The translations under genes and the position numbers were made by a program. From positions 2,417,001 through 2,481,000 of the forward strand of contig CP099988.1 in assembly GCA_024167805.1 (NCBI GenBank): a stretch of 64,000 nt of DNA. Direction: 5' to 3'. The notes beneath the pieces were generated by a model. It had not been told where the DNA came from, did no database searches, and worked only from the letters and a program-made list of their open reading frames with translations. The stretch comes from Methanobacterium sp. ERen5. GTDB lineage: Archaea; Methanobacteriota; Methanobacteria; Methanobacteriales; Methanobacteriaceae. Each line of letters begins with the position of its first letter. Positions within the stretch are counted from its first letter, which is position 1. Below are positions 58,145 to 64,000 of this stretch, piece by piece.

Positions 58145-58552
58145 CTATATTTTGAAGTAGCTTCGAACATGGGATCTTGTTAAGTAAACAACGAGTATTC
58201 CAACAATTATTAATCCTGATAAGGATTTTATATTTCCCATGATGAGTGAAACCAGATCTCCAAGGGCGTTAACCCCAAATATCACAATCACGGCCCACCA
58301 TGCGATTTTGTTTCCCTTGATGAGGCCATAACCTGAAGCCATGAGCACGGTTCCAAGTAACAGTAGGAAAATTCCGAAGATATCTCCAATTAGTGTTCCC
58401 TTTATGGATGGGGATATAGATGCCTTCAATGTCCAGAGTAGATCCAGAGGGGTTCCAGTCACGAACAACGAAATTCCAACAACCAGTGAGATTAGGGCCA
58501 CTGCAAACACCAGCGCACTCACAAATAATATTCCGATTGGCCTTGTTTCCAT
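58145..58552 (-). CDS. Small membrane protein of unknown function (135 aa)
   Basis: Four hydrophobic segments (FVSALVFAVALISLVVGISL, IFGIFLLLLGTVLMASGYGL, AWWAVIVIFGVNALGDLV, SLSGLIIVGILVVYLTRSHV) make a compact membrane protein. It is 83 bp downstream of the TetR gene on the same strand and may be its target. No family is recognised. Confidence 0.68.
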   Translation of the reverse strand: METRPIGILFVSALVFAVALISLVVGISLFVTGTPLDLLWTLKASISPSIKGTLIGDIFGIFLLLLGTVLMASGYGLIKGNKIAWWAVIVIFGVNALGDLVSLIMGNIKSLSGLIIVGILVVYLTRSHVRSYFKI

Positions 58553-58635
58553 TTTTAGATCCTCTCCTGTTAATTATTCAATATTGTTAGCTGTTAGATA
58601 TTTGAATACTCAAAATATCAGTTTCCATAAGTTTC

Positions 58636-59262
58636 CTATGATGTGTTAAGTTCTGTTTTTCGGACCAGTCCATCTGCTACAGATTCTGCTAGGATCTCAA
58701 TGATTTTAGGATAGATATCTCGACCTATTTCTTCTCTGTGAAGGTTTAAAAGTGTTATACTCCGTAAAATTCCGGATATTATTTCTGGAACTGCTTTTAT
58801 TTCTTCATCCTCAGTTTTTACCTTTAAAATCGTGTTAGTAACCAGTTCTGTGTCACTTTTTTGATGTTTTAAAAGTCTTTCATGGGGTAACTTCCGTACC
58901 ATGAGATCATAATCATTGCTTTCGTAGATCCTGCGTAACAAAGGTGTTTTCTCAAAGAGTGTGCAGCTTTCTATAATAGTTATTTTTATTGCTTCTCTTG
59001 CGGATCCAGTTTTTAGTATGATGTTTTTCATGTGGGTTCCCATCTCTTCTTCTTCAGATTCGAGTAAGCTGAAATAAAGTTCTTCCTTTGAATCGAAGAA
59101 GTTGTAGAAACTTCCCTGGGCAATTCCAGCTTCGCTAGTGAGGTCATATATACTGGTTTTTTTCAGACCATACTTACTGAAAAGTTCAATCCCAGTGTAT
59201 TTGAGCTTGTTGACAATGATTTGTTTTTCATTTTCACCGAATTTTTTTGGCAATAAAACCAC
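58636..59262 (-). CDS. TetR/AcrR family transcriptional regulator
   Basis: The N-terminal helix-turn-helix is the family form: IELFSKYGLKKTSIYDLTSEAG and IAQGSFYNFFDSKEELYFSL (residues about 20-60). The rest is a helical ligand domain. Immediately upstream (59271-59301) lies a perfect 11-bp inverted repeat with a 9-bp spacer, a likely operator. The gene product probably represses itself and the membrane protein downstream. The ATG or an in-frame GTG a few codons later could start it. Confidence 0.87.
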   Translation of the reverse strand: MVLLPKKFGENEKQIIVNKLKYTGIELFSKYGLKKTSIYDLTSEAGIAQGSFYNFFDSKEELYFSLLESEEEEMGTHMKNIILKTGSAREAIKITIIESCTLFEKTPLLRRIYESNDYDLMVRKLPHERLLKHQKSDTELVTNTILKVKTEDEEIKAVPEIISGILRSITLLNLHREEIGRDIYPKIIEILAESVADGLVRKTELNTS

Positions 59263-59270
59263 CCCATAAT

Positions 59271-59301
59271 TATATGAATATTTTTATTTTATATTCATAT
59301 A
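59271..59301. promoter_or_regulatory. Operator of the TetR gene: 11-bp inverted repeat, 9-bp spacer
   Basis: TATATGAATAT and ATATTCATATA are exact complements with 9 bp between them. They lie 9 bp before the regulator start, overlapping the expected promoter. Confidence 0.7.
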
Positions 59302-59838
59302 GTTTTGGCTTGATAATTTGTCCAATAAAACAGGTCACGAATAATAAAAATTAAACTTATATTGGATACATATACTGTATTTCTAAGGATTCAATGGAAA
59401 AAAATTCGATTAATCAGTTTCCTAAATTTAATATCAGCAATTTTAGGTGTTAAAGGTATAAATAACCTGTTCTGGGTATTGTTTGAATTTTTAACAACTA
59501 AATCACCAGTATCATTCGTTATCCTACGAATTAAACTGTTTACACCGGAAAAGATTCGATATTATATCGTTTAAAATTAGAAATTAAAGTCTAGTTATTA
59601 CTTAATTGAGAATTAGGGGTATGTGGTGCGTTAACACCACATTCTATTAAGTACGCTGTTATCCTTTAAAAGCTTTTCGAAACTATTAATATTACATGGA
59701 TTATTAATAATGAAAAACTTAAATCTGATGAAGTAGATTAATTAAGTAGATATGTTTATAAAGCTTGATCCTATTATATAATTATTCAAAACAGTTTTAA
59801 GTTTTATTCCAAAGTTTTAAGTTTTAGAGAGGTATATT
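59302..59838. other. Spacer between the TetR and membrane-protein genes
   Basis: A 70-codon frame (59362-59574) has no ribosome site and a hydrophobic spacer-like composition; I do not call it. TATATAATTATTC near 59776 is a possible TATA box for the gene at 59839. Confidence 0.4.
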
Positions 59839-60926
59839 ATGGCTTTTATTGCAGTTAATAATCTTGAATTTATATTAGAAGTAGCAATATTTTTACAGCT
59901 GGCAATAATTTTGGTACTGAATTTGTTCAGGATCACACTGAGCCGTATACTGTTCTTCTCATTAATATTAGGAATAGGATTGACTGCACTGTTTAGTTTT
60001 GATGCAATGGCACTTTTCATACCATTTTTGGGTTTGCATGAGTTTACACATACCTATGGTCCAATAGCCATATTGGTCGTGGTAACTGCTTGGGCTGCAC
60101 TTTCCACAATGAGTGAAGTTGGAATTCAAGTTATGAATGTTAAAAGGCTTGTTTTTCTTTTGATCATACTTATGACAATTGTGGGAGGATTAGTACACAG
60201 GGATTTCCTCATACTTTGGATGATGGGACTGTTCTTTGGATTTTTCTTCATATCAAGATCCTTCAGACAAAAATCATTCCTCACAGCCAAAAGGATCATA
60301 GCATTGGTGGCTGCAGTTGTGGTGGGATTCACATCACTAGAATTACTATCAAGACTGCTTTCAATGACAATTCTAAGTCCAATTGTTAGGATTGAGAGAA
60401 TATTTGACAACGCTATACCAAGTTTGAAAATGGTTGTATCCAACACCACCCTTTGGGGCCACAACCCTGGAAGTTCCTACTGGAACACAACAGACACAGG
60501 AAGCTCCAGTGGATACATTGCACTGCCAATATCATTAATTTTAACCTTTGGATTACCTTATCAGATCTTCTTTGGGGTGCTGGTAACTAAGAAAGATATT
60601 ATAGATTACTTCGTTCCAGGAATATTCGGATTTGCATTTGATTTCGGTTACATAGTACTTACATTGCTTCTAATATGGTGCATATTCATATTAGTGCTTG
60701 GAATGAAAATATTATCAGAATATCGGGCAAAAAGGAGAAGGGAAATAAAACACTTCTTGGTAGAGAAGCACTGCTCATTGGATCACTCGCAGCATTCTCA
60801 TCACAAGCAATACTGGGATTATTTGTAATTAACCGTGCAATAAATGGAACGGCTCTTGTGACATTCATATTCCTAAGTGGACTGGTACTGGCCCATATTA
60901 TCCTGCCTAAAAATACCAGTAACTAG
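59839..60926 (+). CDS. Multi-span membrane protein of unknown family (one-base frameshift)
   Basis: The start is ATG at 59839 with GAGAGG before it. About ten hydrophobic segments are visible (LEVAIFLQLAIILVLNLF, ILVVVTAWAALSTM, LVFLLIILMTIVGGL, SLILTFGLPYQIFFGVL, IVLTLLLIWCIFILVLG). The frame breaks in a run of five A near 60733; one extra A gives YRAKKEKGNKTLLGREALLI and unites it with the end (60675-60926 frame) into about 362 aa. A long outside loop (NTTLWGHNPGSSYWNTTDTG) is Ser/Thr-rich. No known transporter motif is seen. It follows no operon partner. Confidence 0.7.
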
Positions 60927-61436
60927 TAACTCAACCAAATTCAAGAACATCTTTCAAATGGTTTTGTAAACTATCACTATTAATCATATTTTTTTTAAAT
61001 CGGCTTTTTTTATTTTTATACTCCCTTCTACAGTTTTTTCACAGTTTTCAAATCCCCTGAGATTTAAAACCATACATTTTCTGCAGATCTATGGAAGATC
61101 TCAGGGATGGGAGTGATGGATGTCATTGGATCATCCAAACTTTTCAGTGACTAAACAGAAATAAAAGGAAACTCTTATTAAAACAAGGAAACTCTTAATC
61201 ATGTACTGAAATATTAACCCTCAAGGCTATTTATATAGATACAATTTGCTACTAAAATCTTAATATCTACAATTAGATAGAAATGGTTAAAATTTTAAAT
61301 AAATAGAAAATTCATGAAAAATGTAAAGAATTTATTAAAGGATTTTAGTCAAAAAATTTTGGGTGTAGTTCCAATTCTCAAGGGAGATGTTTTGAATATT
61401 AAAAAAAAAATAAATATTTTGATTTCAACTCAGTTT
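60927..61436. other. Intergenic stretch, no gene seen
   Basis: It lies between convergent genes and is AT-rich with stops in all frames. No promoter or repeat stands out. Confidence 0.5.
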
Positions 61437-61958
61437 TTATTCTGATTTTGGTGCTGGAACTTCTGTATTAGGTTCTAAAACCAAGAAGATACCGGTCAGT
61501 ACTAACCAAAGGCCTATTAAAAGTGCCAGGTAAAATGGGTTTAATGCGTAGACTCCAATGATTAGGTAAAGTATACCGAGTATTATACCTAAAAATCCAC
61601 CAGCCCTTCCAGAATTACCTTTACCTGAGATTAGGCTTATCATTCCTGAAACTATCAGGAATATTCCTCCGAGGTATATGATTATACCTGCAAAGATACT
61701 GAATGCCAAAATCTTTCCAAACAAGCCTATTCCAACAATTACACCTATTATACCAATGATAAGTGCAACTATACTTATGGCTTTACTTTCAGACCATGTA
61801 ACCACACTTTGTGCAAGCAGCCAAATTCCGATAAATATCAGACCAATAGCAACAATGTCGCTAACAATAAAAACACTGATAAGCGGGAAAGCTATAACTG
61901 CCAGACCCAAGAGTATGGCCAATATTCCAAACAACACATTATTATGCTTCACTAACAA
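61437..61958 (-). CDS. HdeD/DUF308 family membrane protein
   Basis: The 173-aa product has six short Gly/Ile-rich membrane segments in pairs (LFGILAILLGLAVIAFPLIS, IVAIGLIFIGIWLLAQSVV, GGFLGIILGILYLIIGVYAL, LALLIGLWLVLTGIFLVLEP), the DUF308 pattern of HdeD acid-resistance-type proteins. The role in methanogens is unknown. It stands alone with a TATA-rich leader (about 61975-61995). Confidence 0.82.
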   Translation of the reverse strand: MLVKHNNVLFGILAILLGLAVIAFPLISVFIVSDIVAIGLIFIGIWLLAQSVVTWSESKAISIVALIIGIIGVIVGIGLFGKILAFSIFAGIIIYLGGIFLIVSGMISLISGKGNSGRAGGFLGIILGILYLIIGVYALNPFYLALLIGLWLVLTGIFLVLEPNTEVPAPKSE

Positions 61959-62194
61959 TCCCTCCCTAATTTTTTTATATCAATATATATCATTATTTAT
62001 TGTTCTTGGTTATTTTATAATTTCTGGTTGGAAGTACCATTTGTAAGCAAATCCATCGGGTTCAAAGGTTTACTCCAAACCATACCTTGATCTAAGGGAT
62101 CATTTTCAAACCATTTATGAACAGAATTAAAATTTGAAAAAACGAATATTCAAGAAAATCTTGATCAAAAAAAAAATATTAAAAATTTAGGAAT

Positions 62195-63139
62195 TCAGTA
62201 GTTTACAATCTGTTTGGTGTCAACATTCATTTCCTTGAATTTGGAATATAAAAATTCTACTCTTCCTACTTGGATCTTGATCAAATTTATGTTGACTGGA
62301 AGTTTTTTTAATGATTCAAGGTTTAAACCCTTCATCTCAATCACTTCTCCATACTCATCACATGTTTCAGGGATAATAATTGCTTTTCCAGTTATTTGCA
62401 TTCCTGCCAGACTGTTCATGCCCTCAAATGAATCGTAGATGGATACACTGACATTGTTGTTTAATAATAGATTTGAAAATTTCTCCCCTCCTTCCGATAA
62501 AAGATATAAATTCTTATTTCGGTAGTTGTATTCGATGGGAGTGGATCTGACAGTTCCATCATGGCAGGTTGCAAGGCAGCAGGTGTTATGGGAGCTTATA
62601 AATTCTTCCACCATGACCAAAAGTTTTTCATCATCCAGTTTTTCTAATAGCTCCTCTTTAAGTTCCTTCAACTTCAATGCGAATTTGATTACTTCTGCTT
62701 TGTTGTAAAAATCAATGTCTTCATTTGGAAGTTTAACAAGCTCAAGGAAATCTTTGATGGCTACTTTATCATCTGAATCCAATTTATCAAGGATTAAACG
62801 CCCCCCAAGAGCCTTTAAATTCAGAAAGTTTATTTGATTTTCAAATGCGAGGTTGTTCAATTCCCTGAGACCACCATTTGTATCTAAACATGTGCAGTAA
62901 ACTGCAACAGCTTTATTATTTAACCATGCACTGTTTTGTTTTACAAATTCAACCATGGTCTGTTCCAGTTTCTCTTCATAAATCGGAGCTCCCAGCACCA
63001 CGAAGTCAAAATCCCTGTACTCTTCTTTGAAATTATCCACAGTACAATACCTTGCAGGTCCAGCTATGAGTGATATGATCTTTGCTATCTCTTCTGTTGT
63101 ACCATACTTACCTGAGTACACCACCAATGTCTTGAGCAT
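62195..63139 (-). CDS. Flavodoxin-pyridoxamine 5'-phosphate oxidase-like fusion protein
   Basis: Residues about 1-145 form a flavodoxin-type domain (MLKTLVVYSGKYGTTEEIAK FMN loop, and VVLGAPIYEEKLEQTMVEF). Residues about 160-314 form a split-barrel PNPOx-like domain (EEFISSHNTCCLATCHDGTV, STPIEYNYRNKNLYLLSEGG), which usually binds FMN or F420. Both domains could pass electrons within one chain. About 314 aa; the ATG has GGAGGGA upstream. It stands alone. Substrate and cofactor are inferred only from the folds. Confidence 0.85.
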   Translation of the reverse strand: MLKTLVVYSGKYGTTEEIAKIISLIAGPARYCTVDNFKEEYRDFDFVVLGAPIYEEKLEQTMVEFVKQNSAWLNNKAVAVYCTCLDTNGGLRELNNLAFENQINFLNLKALGGRLILDKLDSDDKVAIKDFLELVKLPNEDIDFYNKAEVIKFALKLKELKEELLEKLDDEKLLVMVEEFISSHNTCCLATCHDGTVRSTPIEYNYRNKNLYLLSEGGEKFSNLLLNNNVSVSIYDSFEGMNSLAGMQITGKAIIIPETCDEYGEVIEMKGLNLESLKKLPVNINLIKIQVGRVEFLYSKFKEMNVDTKQIVNY

Positions 63140-63501
63140 CTAAAAAATCCCTCCATTTATAAATCCATAAAAAAAATGTTCGAAATATTTTTATTCTAAC
63201 CATTATTTCTCCCATTTGGATGTAATAAAATTATTTGAATCAAAATGATTTTTATATTTTAACGCAAACTATCAAGATGCATTTAATTTCATATCTTCAG
63301 TTTGTTAGTTAGTTACTGCTTAGATATACCATTAAATCAACAGTTTACAATATATTTAAAACATCTGAAAACCAAAATATTACTAAACTCTCTTAAAAGG
63401 AAAGATAGTATAAAATGGTTGAGTTTGAGTTAAGATTTATCTATTCAATTTCCAGGTTGTATTAAATTTGTTTTGAGACCAACTAAGTAAGGAGATAGAA
63501 T
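63140..63501. promoter_or_regulatory. Divergent promoter region
   Basis: TTTTTATATTTTAACG (about 63250) and ACAATATATTTAAAAC (about 63348) are TATA-like, the second well placed for the PAS gene. No coding frame is seen. Confidence 0.4.
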
Positions 63502-64000
63502 ATGGGTGCCGATGATTACAATGATTTACCAGATTCTGAAACTAATTTTGAATGGCAGCAAATATTTGACTCGCTGCAAGACATGATCGCAATCATCGGT
63601 TTAGACTTCAAGATTAAAAAGGTTAACAAGGTAATGTTAGATACTTTGGGTGTAAAATCCGAGGATATTGTTGGAAAGGAATGTTACACCTTTATGCACG
63701 GCACAGAAAAACCTCCAGAGATGTGTCCCCATGCAAAAATGGTGCAAGATGGGACAGCACACCAGATAGAATCTCCAATAGAAATGCTTAAGGGGGATTA
63801 CTCTGTTTCAGCCCATCCAATCCAGGACAAAGATGGAAATTTAACGGGCAGCATCCACATAGTTCACTCAGTCACCGAGAGAAATGAACTGAGCAATATA
63901 AACAGATACCTAGCAAGTATAGTTGAATCTTCAGCAGACGCCATATATGGAAAGGATCTAGATAGCAACATAATCAGCTGGAACAAAGCTGCTGAATCCA
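63502..64000 (+). CDS. PAS domain sensor protein, N-terminal part (runs off window)
   Basis: The frame is open to the window end. AAGGAGATA stands before the ATG. Residues about 15-125 form a PAS domain (WQQIFDSLQDMIAIIGLDFK, GVKSEDIVGKECYTFMHG) with Cys residues in PPEMCPHAKM that occur in a redox-sensing PAS variant. A second PAS starts near residue 135 (IVESSADAIYGKDLDSNII, SWNKAAES). Many such proteins in these methanogens end in a histidine-kinase domain, but that part lies outside. Confidence 0.82.
   Translation, partial: MGADDYNDLPDSETNFEWQQIFDSLQDMIAIIGLDFKIKKVNKVMLDTLGVKSEDIVGKECYTFMHGTEKPPEMCPHAKMVQDGTAHQIESPIEMLKGDYSVSAHPIQDKDGNLTGSIHIVHSVTERNELSNINRYLASIVESSADAIYGKDLDSNIISWNKAAES

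Noticed and set aside
59362..59574. 70-codon plus-strand frame
   Set aside because: No ribosome site, TTG-type start and no recognisable features.
1..64000. CRISPR arrays, rRNA and tRNA genes
   Set aside because: I saw no regularly spaced identical repeats and no convincing tRNA or rRNA sequence; a tRNA scan would settle the last point.

Overview
The window looks like a chromosome segment of a methanogenic archaeon of the Methanobacteriales, most likely Methanobacterium or a close relative. The DNA is very AT-rich and promoters carry archaeal TATA boxes. Supporting genes include a broken HMf-type archaeal histone, a ferredoxin-dependent 2-oxoacid oxidoreductase (fused gamma-alpha subunit plus beta subunit), a TrmB regulator, a DUF4013 membrane protein, PAS/GAF sensor proteins and many adhesin-like surface proteins built from Ig-like, beta-helix (NosD-type), chitobiase-C-terminal and Big_5-type domains. 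The genus is inferred from gene content only; there is no rRNA in the window.

Layout. 0-2 kb: a leftward PadR regulator, ABC ATPase and ABC permease set with repeated operator-like motifs. 2.7-18.4 kb: a surface-protein island with large secreted proteins of 392, 814, 842 and 833 aa and a 552-codon gene, small secreted paralogues, a histone pseudogene and several decayed fragments. 18.4-23.8 kb: a decayed, very AT-rich accessory stretch with a ruined AAA ATPase gene and a DUF4365 gene interrupted by an 1169-bp insertion sequence. Removing the element and one copy of its 8-bp target duplication restores the 553-aa frame exactly. 23.8-36.4 kb: SOUL haem-binding protein, membrane proteins, a DUF2089/SHOCT-like operon, an MNT-HEPN toxin-antitoxin pair with a duplicated 39-bp operator, TrmB and an ABC-2 permease, KorAB, a flavoprotein facing a hemerythrin, and a truncated GMC oxidoreductase. 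36.4-44 kb: two more giant surface proteins around a pirin. 44.6-52.6 kb: a multi-PAS histidine kinase, a CARDB-like surface protein, and an HTH-PAS-GAF regulator facing a DUF169 / TusA-TusA-DsrE / membrane-protein operon across ATACTATA palindromes. 52.7-64 kb: DUF998, NosD-like and TPR proteins, an iron-sulfur flavoprotein, an Old Yellow Enzyme, a TetR regulator with a perfect operator, membrane proteins, a flavodoxin/PNPOx fusion and the start of a PAS sensor.

A caveat applies to the whole window. At least ten otherwise well-preserved genes of unrelated function are broken by what looks like one missing base, nearly always in a short A or C run. This argues for homopolymer under-calling in the assembly rather than biological decay. 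Those genes are given as single restored features. Genes with several stops or lost domains are called pseudogenes.

The most interesting items are the precisely reversible IS disruption of the DUF4365 gene, the MNT-HEPN pair whose start codon lies inside a duplicated operator, the DUF169/TusA/DsrE module under a dedicated sensor-regulator, and the domain shuffling among the surface proteins.
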